NCBI RefSeq assembly: GCF_000247695.1
Contig: NW_004624747.1
Coordinates: 9,430,834-9,494,833, forward strand
From: Heterocephalus glaber
Taxonomy: Eukaryota; Chordata; Mammalia; Rodentia; Bathyergidae
DNA: 64,000 nucleotides
Direction of reading: 5' to 3'
Below the pieces are notes generated by a model, which was not told the DNA's origin, searched no databases, and was given only the letters and a program-made list of their open reading frames with translations. Both the position numbers and the translations under genes were made by a program. Every line of letters starts with the position of its first letter. The stretch's first letter is position 1. This document shows positions 24,191 through 37,277 of this stretch, in pieces.

Positions 24191-27100
24191 CAGGCACAAG
24201 GCCTTGGCTAGGGGCTGGGCATGATCATGAGCCAAGTTTTAATATTTGCACAAGGAGCTTGGGGTGTGGAGGACAGTCACACCAGTACATCCACTACTTA
24301 ATTTCTACAAACTCATGCCAGGAACACCTGGCAAAGAGACACGGTTCTAGGATAGATCCATTTTGCTTTCATCTGGGACAGGTGGTGCCCACTTGGGCCT
24401 CACAGGTGGACTGGGCCACAACAAGGTTCACTCAGGAAGGCCTGGTGTCCCCGCTGCCATTTTTCCAAGCGACAGCTGGACAACATGTGTCAGAAAGGGG
24501 ACGGGTGGGGCAGAGAGACGTTGCCTTTGAGGGGGCAAGTTCTGTAGGTGGTAAGCACTACAGCAGCCAAACACCAGGCAAGTGGCTTCTGCCCAGCTCT
24601 AGTCAGTGGCCCTTGTCCTGCTCTCTGCCTCCCCACCCCTGAACAGGTCAGCGGCCCAAGCACACAACCTGTACTGTGGGTGGGCCCCATTGCACAGCAG
24701 GCCCTTGATGCAGTAGAGTGGGCAGGCAATGGGCAGGCTTGGAAAAAGCTGGAGTCCCAAGGCTCTGGCTTCAGCCCTTCTATGGGAGGACTCCACAAGT
24801 GCTGATCCTTAATGGGTACATGCCATTGAGAAGGGGGTGGCCGGAGGCTGCCCTGTGAATAGTATATACCCTTCACCTTAGCACCGTGGTTTGTCTTTTA
24901 GCCTGAAAGGGGATCTTGATTTTGTGCTTTAAAAGTGGTGCTTAAGCAGCTGTGTCATGCAATGAGGTGCTAAGGGAGATGCAAGGTGTTTGTAGTAAAA
25001 CAGGCTCTCACCTGTTGATAATGGAGCTGGTTACATCTGGCCAAAGAAGGAGATTACAAATGGGAAACAGCCAGGCATGGACAATCCCATTCTCCCAGCA
25101 TACACAGACTTGGACTTGGACTTAAAGATCCCTTAGTGATCTTAAACATCCAGCTTTGCAGATGAGGCTGAGTTTACATCACATATCCTCAGTCTGACTC
25201 TCTGGCTGGGGGAGGCAGGGGGGCAGTATTGCCCTCTGGAGATTCCAGAGAGTCCCCTCTTAACTACCAGCCCCATATCCTGTGGAATAGAAAGGTGCTC
25301 CCCTGCGGAGTACAAGGGGGTTTGAGGGGTATAGATTGGGTTCCACGCTAAGGGCCACTGTGTGGCCAGCCTCGCTTCAGGAAGGATGAAGAATATCCCA
25401 GTAGGTCTCAGGAGACCTGAGTGGCTGTCTGCCCTGGCCCCATCCCCCACCCATTCCATGGCAGGACAACAGGGTCCTCTGAGGCAGCATTTCCCCACTT
25501 TACCTACTGCTCTCTGCCCCATCCAGGGCATAGCTTCAGTAATAGTGTCTAGTGCTGAGAATTGTGCCAGAGAGGTGAACTGCCAACCTGCCAGGAGCTC
25601 GCTCCTCTCCTGCTTTGGTCCCTCAGCAGCTCCTTCTCATCTTTTGATGTACCCAGACCATGTGCACTTTATGACATCCACAAATCATTGTGACCCTAGA
25701 AGAGCAGAGACCTCCTGGCCCAGAGCCAGAGATGGGACCAGGCTGACAGGTTTGTGTTTCTAAGTAGTGGACAGGAGAGGCACAACTTGAAGAGGTTCCA
25801 CAGAGAGCCTGACTGCAGCAGGCACAGAGCAGGGAAGCAGGGCTTAGCTGGCCCTACCATCTCCCCAGGCAGCATCCTCTTCACTGGGTATCCATGCATA
25901 GCTGGACCACTCCTGGCCCCGAGGTGCTGCCAGCTCTTGTGAACAGCCCCTATCACCACCTCAGTGCAGGCTCCACAACCCAGGGTCTCTGGCTATGCTA
26001 CCTGGCCTTTATCCTGGTCCTAACTGGCTCTGCAGCCATCTGGTTTGCAGCTGAGTGGGCCTTGGGCTGCTCTGAGTCTGTGTCCCTGATGAGTGAATAG
26101 TGGCTACTACTCACCCAGGACCCTGGGCTTCATGTCACTGCCCATGGGGTACTGACTGTAACTCATGAAATGGAGAAAGTAGGGGTATGTGTGGAGAAGG
26201 GAACATGCCCAAGGTCCATGGTACTTCCCAACTGGTATTTCAGATCCCTGGGCTAGAAACTTTCCTTCTGCTCCCAGGGGGACATATAGCCACAGAGGGC
26301 CCTCTCACTAGCAGCTTCTATTCCTCCTTCCCTGTCACACTGGGAGCTTCTAAGGGGAGGGCCGTTCCTTAGTCCCCTTTGTGCAGTGGCTCGTTGCTCT
26401 TGGAGGCTCCTGGTGAGATAAAGCCTGGGACTGGGCTTAGACACCTGCTGCTCACTATGCCTCCCTGCCTCTGGCACCAGCATGGTGCAACTTTGGGTTT
26501 CTAATATGGCTTTTTCATCTGTCCCCCTCTCCTCATCTGTATGAACCTGGCTCTGTTATTCAGTGCATCACCTCTCCTTCCCTGATAGTCACCTGCTGTG
26601 TCACCCCTCGTACACAGGCTGTCACTAAACACAGCTGGGCAGCAGCTGGGACACTAGGCCCCACCACTCCATCTTTTACCAAGCTGAGTCTGCCACATGA
26701 CTTGGCAAAGTCTTCATAGTGATGTCCTTGATCATCTTTGGATCTCAGACTGGTGACCCTACTAACACAGGAAGTGGGCCTCAGAGAACCCCTTGTAGCT
26801 TGACTGGGCTCAGCCCCTTGCCCTAGTGCTGATAGCCTTCCAGGAGGGAGAGCAAGTGCCTTCTCTCAGTGCTTGCCTCCTGCAGAGGAGGACGCCAAGA
26901 TCCAGATTAGGGGTCAGCAGTCTCTCCATGCCAGCGCGTTGGGGGAGGGTGGCTGGAGGTGGCTCACACCAGCTCTTAAGAGCCAATTTTTCAATCTTTA
27001 AGAAGATTCTGAGCAGTCTGGCATCATATTGCTAGCATAAAATCATCCAAGTGGCAGTAACCACACCACAGAAATTGGCAGACACTACAGATCAGTCCCA

Positions 27101-30100
27101 CTCCCCCGACTCCAAGCCAGTTGTTAAACATTTACCAGCATGCCACAGGCAGTGCATCTTCAACCCTGGGTTAGGCTCAGTTACGAGTGAATCACTGAAT
27201 CTACTATTTGCATTTTTCTGAAGAGCAAGACAATATCTGTCTCTCCTCTGTGGTTCCTCAGGGATTCCCAAGTCTGGCCCACCCACCACACGTGTTATAT
27301 CTGCTCTCATTCATCCCCTTAGAGAGTGATAATTTTTCAGGGTGGCTCCACACTTTTCATGACCCTCACTCCTGCTTTCCCTGGCCAGATTTAAGAGACT
27401 ATTACTGCACAGAGAAGTAGCCTCAGAATTCTGCCTCTCCTTTGTTATCAGCTAACATGATGGCATCTACTCAAACTGGGGGCCCCTCTTCATCTGAGAG
27501 AAAATAAGCCCATGGCATTCATTCAGGAAGTAGTCAGACCTTGTATATGCAGGCCCTGGTCCTGACAAGCTCACAATCCAGGGACAGATAGAATTATGTC
27601 CTGCCTTTCCTAAGGTCAGCTGGGGACAGCATTGAGCAGCCCTTGGAGGACCTGAGGACCTCTGCATCAGAGACTAGCTTGTAGAACAGAAGAGGGCTCA
27701 CACTGGGAACAGGGCCTGAGTGGATTGGGCCAAAGGTGATCTGATCTGGATCTTATAGAATACAACCCAGCCTGTGGGGTCCTGTTAGGGCAGGAACAAG
27801 GGTACTGATGGGACCATGGCGAGTATAGTACTGTGCACAGCACCTTACAGAGAAAATTGGGGCACCAGACATCTTGCACTGGGGGGTCAAGGAAGGACCA
27901 GGCAGGACAAAGTCCCGGTACTATATCCAGTCCCTAGCACTGCCTGGGGTGGGTGACACTGCCCACACTGTGATTGTGGAGCTGGGACTGACCCAGTGAA
28001 TACTCACTCTCTAGTCTGTACTTTTCACCTACCAGGTGATAGCACTGGATGCTTATAAAGATGTCCCTTTCCAAGAAGCTCTTGTGCCAAGAGCTTCCAG
28101 GTAGAATTGCCTCCCCCTCCTCATCCATTCAGTCTGCCTGGGCCATAATTAATTTCCTGAGCACATTAGCTCTGCTCATTACGCACATATCAGAACAGCT
28201 CTGGGTTTTAAGATGCAGATTATGATTGTTTTAAGGGATTTTAAGGGTATAATCCAAGAACTGAAAAACATGTTTTCCACTTACCGGGAACAGACTCCAG
28301 GGTGGAGGCTGGGATACCTGGAGGCCTCACTGACTTGGGGCGCTCCTGATCACCAGGGTAGATGTTGGAGATCTGCCACCCAGGGGAATTCCTTGATTGG
28401 CCTTGAACAGGAGAGTGGGTGGGGATGAGGACAAGGCACTTAGGTCCCGCCTTCTATGCCAATAGGGTACAGGGCCCTCATCATCCATCTCTGGGGTCCT
28501 CCAGGCCCATGGGCTCTTCCCATCTAATTTCTGGAGGGACTTGAAAAGCAGTGAGCCAGGAAAGAAGCCCTGAGCATCTGAGAGGGACACTCAGTGTTGT
28601 TTGGGGTAGAGTACAAGGTGCATCCTTCCTTCCTATGTGTGGCTCTGACCTGGACAGGGGAGAAGTCCAGGATGGTTGGGAGCCTGGGCTGAAACTTACC
28701 CTAATCCAGTCTTCATTGCACCTTATGGTGAATGTCTCTTTAGCGCCTGCACTTTCTCATTTCATTAATAGTAAAACCACAGTCAGCCCAGGGCCCTGGG
28801 CCTCATGTCCTGCAGTTCCCTGCTGAAGCTAGACTAGGGCTCTAGCCCCACACAGGTTTTCCTAGACTGTGGTGACCGCAGGAGAAACTCAAAAGCATCC
28901 TGACCCAGGACACTTATAGCCTCTGGGGCAATTCGGCCCAGCCACAAGTGACCATAGACAAATCGTTTCCCCACAGGGCCATGGGCCTCTCAAGCAACAA
29001 ACAATTAAGAGCTGGAAAACTTGTGAGCTGCTCAACATTCTCCAAGAGCCATAGGGAGAACACCCATTCGAAAGAGCATGCTGGAAATGCTGACCAAAGC
29101 AATCTGTGGTTACTGGGTGGGAAGGAGACCACTACACCTGTGACTCTGTACCTCAGGGATCAAGGCACATATGCTTCTCTTTGAGCCTCATCTCCCCATG
29201 GGTGGGGCCACAGCAGCCACGAGGCCACAGCACAGGGTCACAGGTGGCCTCTGGCCCGGGCTGAGCCTCAGCATAGATGAATTTGTCTAGCCTTTTCTTC
29301 CTCAGTTGTAAAGTGGGACTGTGTGCAGCGTAGGTTAGAAAAGGTGCTTGTAGAAGAAATGGACAGAAAGCCTGGAATGGGAGGGCCTTTCCCTCTACCC
29401 TTCTTTGGTCATGACCCACTTTAAGCCTCAGCATAGAAGGAGTCAGTGCCTGTCTGCTGTCACCTGTGCTTACACTTGGCCCCACACACCCAGACTGAGC
29501 GTGGCACAGTGACAGAGAAGAGCACCAGGCTTAGACACCGTCCTCTGACATCCATACCCAGCAGGCTGGCCTTTGTACCTCACCTGTCTGCTCAGGACCT
29601 GGCAGGGGTGGGGACGGGGGTGGCTCAGAGCAAAAAAGCTGGGGCACCATTGGCCCTAGCACAGGATGAGTTCCTCCCAGGACATCCCAGCCTTTTAGCT
29701 GAAGTAGTGGGGCCTATTGAGGGCAGGAAGTCTTTACTAGGCAGTGAAGAGTCCATGGAGGCTGGAGGACTAATTGTGACTCCCATGCTTCTCTCAGGGC
29801 TTTGTCCTCTAGCATCTTCCCTGACAAGCCTGCCCCTAGGGTGCCAAGGGAAACTGTGTAACTCAGCTTGGACTCAGCAGGACTAAGGCCATGGCCTGTT
29901 GACCAGCCTGGCCTCTGGACCCCCCATTTCCCCCAGTGTACTGTCTACAGGCACAGCTGTCAAGGCAGCTCCTGTTGTCTGCCTTCCACAGCTCAGAAGT
30001 CATAGCAGGGGCCCTTTAGAGTACAGATCCTGCCAGGGCTCCTCCCCAAGACTACCTGGGCCCTGGCTACCCCCAGCCACTCCTTGTGCCAACACTGTCC

Positions 30101-33100
30101 TTGGTGCATGGTGTGGAATTCTTAGGGATCACTCCCCAGGAAACTGTGATGCCTGAAGGTTGAGAGCATCCTCCCAGTGAAGAGAGAGAGCTCAGGAACC
30201 TGCCTGGAAAAGGGGCAAAGAGAGCTCAGAAAGTGCTGGCTAGGACGAGTGCCATCAGCTGCCAAGAACCCTGTGAGCCTAGCGTGTGTCCATGACAATA
30301 TTGACACCACACAAGGAGTGCTCTGCTCTCTTGTCTGTTTTCTAAATTTCTGTTGCCTTTATAGTGCTCCAGGAGGTGGTGACCCGCAGTGTAGATACGA
30401 TGGCCTTGAGTCTATGTTTTGATCACTGTCCGGAAGGCTTCATTTCAAAATGTCTTTAGAGTTGACCCTGACACCTCTCCCACTGAGACCCAGGGAGGAC
30501 ATGAACAGCCCAGGAGTCCTCAGCCAGGGACCACCCCAGGCATGAAGGCTCCTACTGTTGTAAGGGCTTGGAAGTGGCCATATCATGCACAAGCTGCCCT
30601 ATATGACCTCTGAACTACTCTTTCACATCTGATGACCAGGACATCAGCTAGAGATGCAGAAGTAACTTTTCTGTCCTGGAACAGCTGCTCAGGAGAGGCA
30701 GGAGACCTTGTCCTTAGTGCTCTCATCCTGCCATATGCTTGCAGCAGTTTCTCGATAGGACTGTGCTGAAGCTGAGGTCTTCGACCTGGTGGCCACTGCT
30801 TTCTGAGCAGCATACAACCACCAGCCTTAATCTCAGTGATGGGCGCTGGAGCCAGAGCAATTCCCAGGATCCAGTGCTTAGGAGCCAAGGAGTAAATCAC
30901 ATCCAGATCCATGTGGCTGCACAAGCACACACATGCATTCTTTCCAGGGGAGATTTCTGTCACTTCAACTAGATCTCAGACAGAACCTGAGCTTGCTCTA
31001 GCTTTCCACCTCCTGCAGATGGAGACACTGGGTTAGGGTAATAATGACGCAAGTACTTTTTTTTTTTTTAATTTTGAGCCTTGCTGAGATCCATCTTATA
31101 GATCATGAGCACCAGTTGCCCACTGAGATCTCTCCTTACCCGCAGTGTCTCATGTCCATCACAGGCATGGACCAGGGCCTGGTGCAGGTGCCTTCATAAG
31201 CCTTGACACCTATAGATGTGGAGTGGGGCACAGCCCCAGCAGCTGGGAGTGCAGAGCATGCACCTTGCTAAACATTGCCAGGCAAGGTGGTGAGCTGTGG
31301 GCCCACAGGGGTCCTCTGGATCTGCAATAGGAGACTTCACACACTGCAGTTTCCTTGTGCAAGCCTGTGTCTGTGTTGACAGCTTCCAGTCTACAAGGCA
31401 CCTGCATCCTGCTGTCTGTTAATTTCCTGTCAGTGACTGACAGCAGGGGGATTAAGATCAAGCCAGCAAGATTTTTAACACAGAAGCAAATAGGAGACGG
31501 TTCTCATTTTAACTAAAGCAAACACAGACTGAGACTTTAGAAGAGGCAGCTCCTCCCTGCAGGCTGGGCAAACTTGTGAGCTGGAGCAGCACCCACAGCC
31601 TGAGCTTCATCCCACAATCCTGGCAGGCTGCTGAGTGTGAAATGGGGGAGCAGAATTTGGGGTCTTCAGGCCCATTCAAGCAAATGCTTCCAGCATTTTG
31701 TGGGAATTTGTTGTCTTGGTACTGGGAGTCTTGGACTGTTCCTAAACCACTACCACCTACCCTGGGGCTCTGCCTCCCTGGCAACTTTGACCAACATCTG
31801 TTGGAACAGGAAGGTCTCATTAGGCCCTAAAATCCTGCTAGTCACTGATTCTGAGATCCAGTAAAAATAAAAAATAAAAGAGTGAAGTGCAGGGTGCTGG
31901 GCTTATACTGAGAAGCCACTGTCACCTACATGCAGACTTAACATGGCATAGTGTTTTGTGGCTGCACTCAGACTCCTAAACCCTGCTGGGACATGAGAAA
32001 GTGCTCTGGGTACAGCACTATCTCCAGCTCATACTGAAGGTCTAAGGTGAGTAGAGCCCTGGCCCAGTGGTGGCCCCAGGGTTGTCATGTGACCACCTCT
32101 GTCCATCTGGATGCCCAGGTCTGGGCTGGCCCAGGAGCACAGCTCTTGAGTCCTCACCCAGCTCCTGGAGACTTAGGGTAGTTCATGAGTGCGGGGCTGT
32201 GGAGATGGGGGGATATGTGGTGGTTGATGACAGAAAAAATGGAAATGGAAGGGTCATGGACATGAGCATGCCATTGCCCTACAAGCAGTCTCTGAGCCCC
32301 TGGCTGGGTAAGGGGTAGCCCTCCACAGTGCAGTCGGGAAATCTGGGTTCCTAGAATCCATTGCCTAGGTGGCAAAGCCAGAGACCTTCTTACCTGGAGG
32401 TCCCACCACCACCTCTTACAAAGACCCTCAGCTGTTTCCTTCCCAGGGACTGTGCAGGGTTAGGAAACAGTCTCCCTTACTGTCACTTAGGATCACCCTA
32501 TCCCCACTCCGTGCGGTACTGGCAAACAAAATGGCCGGAGGCTGAACTGCTATATGAGGCAGGAAGCAGCTCTCCTCCGTTTCTGGCAGGTTCAGCACAA
32601 GGGCTTTCCAGGCTGTTATGGCCTGAGTTACAGCTTTTCCAGCAGCCTGTTATCTTGTTTAAATAGCCCTTGCTGTTTGAAGTGGCAGGCCTGGCCAGTG
32701 CTGTTACTATGAGCATTGCACTTGTCACTGGGCATAGTTGGGGGGTGGGGGCACAGGTAAGCAGAGGCTCTGACTTCTGGACTTGATCAAAACACATCAC
32801 TACCTGGCCCCCGCCCCGGAAGTCCCATCTATCATTGCCCAAGGCCCACAGGGTTGAGTGCCTTGTAAAATGGATGGGTCTCCTGCCCTGTCTGGGCAGC
32901 TGCCAAGCAGCCCCTGGCTGGGTAGACAGGGGCTGAGAGAAGAGAAGGTGATGGTAAGAGTCATCAGATGAGGGATGGAAGTAGTGGCCTGAGGGAAGAA
33001 TGAGGGCCCCCATGAACACCAGAAGCCTGGAAGTGTCTGAGTTTATGAGGTGCAGCCACCAAGTTGCTAATCCTTCTGTATTGCTCTCTAATCTCCACTG

Positions 33101-33789
33101 GCGCAGGTGGGTTCTGTGGATTCCAGCCTATCTGCTTGCAAGTGGTAGTAACAGCTGGGGTTTGGGAAGCAAGAGCTAGGCACCTGGGCCATAGAGTATT
33201 CCAGCAAGTAGCACATGAAACCCACTGAAGGAAATGCAACAACAGAGTTGGGTTCTGGGCCCTTTGTACACAGAATCCCAGTGTGCTAAACCACGGAAAT
33301 AAAATCCAAGGCTTCACCTCCCAAGATGCAGGATCAGATAGTTCCTGATCATTTTAAAGCCAGAAGAATAACTGGTTATCAAACACCTTTTCAGCCTGTT
33401 CTACCAAATTGACCCACTGAAAGATGAAGCTATGGTGAAGAAGGGTGCAGGCCACCTGTCACTGGGAGACCAGGCTAGGAGCAGGCATGCTGCAGAGTAG
33501 GGAGGCCCAGTCCCACTACCTGCAGAGCCTCCTTTGGGTGCCTGTCACCTGCCCAGCCACACCTTAAGCATCTTTGGAGGCGCTTTTGGGCCCGTTCCTC
33601 CCCACATCCTGATCAGACCACTTGTGGGTTGGGGCATACATGCCTCTACTCATACATGCACATGTGTGCTGCTCTACTGGACCCCAAAACATGCACCATC
33701 TGGCCCTTGCTGCCACATGCCCTTTCTTGAGAGCAGTCCCTATGCCCACTGCGCTCACAGGCTGACTGGCAATAATAGGAACAGGGTCC

Positions 33790-34070
33790 AGTGGTGCTGA
33801 AAGCAGCTCAGTGAATTAAAGGGTTGAGTTCATGATAAGGAAGGAGTTCAGAAGCAGGAATCAATGAGCTGACCAGCTACATGAACCCAGAGAAAGAACA
33901 CTCCACGCAGAAGGACAGCATGGCAAAGGCCTCCAGGCAAAGAGGCCACGTGACTGAGGCAGGAGGTAGGGAGATGTAGGGATCATTTGGTCAGGAACAC
34001 AATTGTCTGGAGGCCTCACACAGGAGTGGTCACAGAGCATATGCAGGAATATGGGTCCTGGCAAGAGATG
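33790..34070 (+). repeat. probable L2-type LINE remnant
   Basis: Contains the phrases 'gcatggcaaaggcctccagg' and 'tgactgaggcaggaggtagg', which match the style of the remnant at 4.3-4.7 kb and of ancient L2 3' regions. Ends are approximate and the family call is by resemblance only. Confidence 0.35.
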
Positions 34071-36517
34071 ACCATGGTGGCAGAGACAGACTCCCTGAGT
34101 GTCATGAAGGTGCCATCACAGAACAGACACAGGCAGAGCTCACACCTGACACTAGGTCTTTTGCTTGCTGTACTTCATGGGTTGAACTTGGCCTGGGTGC
34201 CTCTCTCATCCCCAGGCCCCAACCCGACATCACCCTCTGTGCCACCTGCCCTCTAGCTTACACAACATAGCATGTGTGGTGCTAGCTACTACTTGTGTTC
34301 CCTCCACTTTGCTGGACAGCTGCTGGCACGCGCATCCCTTCTCTGTGGAACTAGCCTGAAGTGAGGAATGCTCTTTGTTCCTCTCCTCAAGGCAGGAGAG
34401 TGCTTTACATGCAGCAGGAGCTTTAGAACTAGCAGTGACCATTTGGAGTCCAGAGGAAAAAAAATACTTGGAGGTCACCAGGATACCTGGGGAGGCTGGG
34501 CTTTCATCTCAGCCCTGAGCTCCTGTATCCTCCTAGGAAGAGCAATGTCTTTGTGAGGCCTGGTGAGCACCCAGTGGCTGGGTAGGAGATACCTGCTCCA
34601 GCCTCCTCATTACTGCCTGTTGGCCATGTCTCTATTGTGACTCATTTCACAATTGACAAAAATAACTGATGTCTCACAGCTAATAAGACCCAAGACTCGG
34701 GTAAGGTGGAGTTCAAGGAGAACCAAGGCAGCCTACAGTGGGCCTGATCACAGAATATGTTGGCAGCCTTGCTGGTGGAGGGAGGCTCAGAATGGGCTAC
34801 CCTGCTTTGCTAAGAGACCAGCTGCTGCCCTTCCAGGATGTGCCCCATCTGCCATCCAGGGAGTCCTAAAACTAAAGTGATCCAGGGAGAAGGGGTCAGA
34901 TCAAAGATGGGTAGACACTGAGCTAAGTAAAGGCCTTCCCAAGGGGACCTAGGAACAGAGGTACCGCTGGACATGCATCCCTCTTCTGTGGGATTCAGTT
35001 CTCTGAACTATGCCTCTGCTTGGGAAGCCCCTAATCCTGTGGCTCAATCAGGAAGCCCAAGAATAAGGTAAGGAATGGAGGAGTGGCTAGGAGCCATGGA
35101 GTGGCTGGGATTGCTGGTAGTGAGGCAGAATGGGAATGGAAAGCCTAAGCTAAGGTGGTTAGAGCCAGAAAAGCCATCCACATAGACAGGGCCATGCCTG
35201 TTCTGCCTCGGCATCCTGAGTACCCACCAAACCACAGCCTGGATAGTAGGTGAGCTGCTCCAGCTTGGGCAGCTATGTAGGGAGCAGTGACCATCCTGAA
35301 GAATACCCCAGTGAACAGGCAGTCGAGAGCTCCTCCCCACCCGCAGCCTCATATTGCTTTCATGCTAGCCACTAGCATGATCCTTTCTGTACCCTCCCTA
35401 GTTTCCAGGTCAGTCAGCCTCACAAAGTCATTAGCCTCATTAATCCAATTCTCCAGACTGTCAAGACAGCATTTAGGTTGGCAGAAGAAAGAGTAGAACA
35501 CTAGATTGAGCTGGAGGTGACCCCAGGCATCCAGTTTGCCCCTAGATATCTCCCAATTCCTGAGGTCCTGGGGCACCAAACCTGAGGGTGATTTGGGCTG
35601 TCTGGGGCTCTCCTGGTGCTAAGGTAGAAGGTAAATGGAGAGGCCTTGTTTCTAAACCTGTAAAGTGGTGGTGTTGCGAGCACCCACATCATGGCTTCCT
35701 CTCCCTGGTAAGACGCAAGCCAGTTCTACCCACTTTGCCAAGATGAACAGAGCTGGAGGGCATCATGGCACTCCCCACATGAAGGAAGCCAAGACAAAGA
35801 CAAAAGTAGCCACAGGGTGCCCAGGGTGAGACATGCCCTAGGACTCTCCATTCAGTAACAAAGATGCTGTAGGACCCTCCCTTCATACTGGGAGGCCTAC
35901 CCCACCCACAGGTGCTCAAGTGGGACACCCAAAAGGCTTCTGGTCTTCCCTGTCCCTCAAGCCCTGAGGTCCTTAAAAGGACCAAGGGGGAGCCAGGTCC
36001 CCTCAACTCCCAGAGACCCTCTCCCATGACTCCCAAGTGGAGGAGGAGGAGTAGATGGGCTAGGAACCTGCTCCAGCTCAAGGACCAGCAGTGCTTTTGG
36101 TCTGTGTTGCTGTGTGAGACTCAGGGTGGAGGCATCCTTTCCAGTTGTCATGGAAACAGCAGTGCATCTGCGCACAGCCTGGGTGCTAAGCTGAGAAGAG
36201 GGAGGGGCAGCTGGGCCCAGTGGCAGCTGCTTTTACCACCTCCCAGCAAGAAGTTGAGGGGCTGCCATGCATCTGAGTACATCCTGCACACTCAGGGTAG
36301 CTCAGAGCCCCCTCACCCGCAGTCACCCTGTGGGCAGCAGGACCATGGACATATCTGTCTTGCCAGTGTAGGGTTAGCTGTGATTCTGTCCAGACACAGG
36401 GTGAGCTGAACACACAGGCCCTGCCCCCAGGATCCCTTCCACTAAGGAGACAACATTGGGATTCCAGTAGGCAATGGCCAGCAGCTGGGATGTCTCGGGA
36501 GGCCTGAACAGAGTACC

Positions 36518-36685
36518 CATCCTACCACCAAACTGCTGTGGTACTTTGGATGTGTCACGACCTCCTCTGGGTCACAGCTCCTGCCTTTGTAAGATATGCT
36601 GCTCTTGTAAGGTGGCCACTTGGGTCTATTGTAGTTTGGTGTCCCTGTGAAGCTGGGCCTGGCCTGGGCACTTGACAGGTCACCC
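36518..36685 (+). repeat. left arm of an inverted duplication (168 bp)
   Basis: By eye the reverse complement of 37102-37277 aligns to this segment over its full length, with 16 mismatches in 168 aligned bases and one 8-base indel (about 90 percent identity). The arm starts 'catcctaccaccaaactg' and ends 'cttgacaggtcaccc'. It includes a MIR-like core ('ctgctgtggtactttgg', 'tttgtaaga') but the match runs well past it, so the pair is a duplicated block and not two independent MIR copies. Confidence 0.9.
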
Positions 36686-37101
36686 CTCTGTGAGCAGAGG
36701 TGATGACTCATGCCTTCTCTACCTGCTCCTGTGCTGGGTCTGTTTTGGGAAGTGGCCTATTGCCTGATTGGGTTTTGTCTGGCTTTCCCTCTGTCTTTCT
36801 TCCCATCACCCTTATGTGCCTAAGCCCCTTAAGGACAGAGAAGATAGACAGTGGCCTCCCCTACAGGTTCTAAAGCAACATCTAGTGACAGAGCCAGAGA
36901 AGTTGACTTGCAACAGTCAGACCAGGTCACCAGACAAGGGTTGTAGCCACAAATCTCCAGGCCCGAGCTAGAAAGGGAGGCATGTACATTGGACTTAGCC
37001 TAGTCTAGCAGCAAGGGGAGACTCCACAAACTTCAAGAACTTAGGGCAGGGCCCAACTGCCAGGCCTGAATATGATGGGGCCAAGATCTCAGAGGAGTGA
37101 T

Positions 37102-37277
37102 GGGTGACCTGTCACGTGCCCAGGCCAGGGCCAGCTTCACAGGGACACCAAACCAGGCTACTACAATAGACCCAAGTAGCCATTTTAGGTACGCAGCATA
37201 TCTTACAAAGGCAGGAGATGTGACCTAGAGGAGGATATGACACACCCAAAGTACCACAGCAGTTTGGTGGTAGGATG
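37102..37277 (-). repeat. right arm of the inverted duplication (176 bp)
   Basis: Reverse-complement partner of 36518-36685, separated from it by a 416-base spacer. The only length difference is an extra 8 bases (ccaggcta on +) next to 'ctacaatagacccaag'. Most mismatches cluster in one 18-base patch near the middle; the rest is nearly identical. A transcript of the GNAZ intron or of the antisense RSPH14 intron could fold the two arms into a long duplex. Confidence 0.9.

Noticed and set aside
23983..24642. 219-codon open frame on +
   Set aside because: Its length comes partly from the 11-bp tandem repeat (Cys-Val-Pro-Ala repeats); no conserved domain is visible and there is no RNA-gene context.
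32498..33019. 173-codon open frame on -
   Set aside because: Checked as a possible RSPH14 exon because of its strand; it has no armadillo-like Leu/Ala pattern and no acceptor or donor at sensible places.
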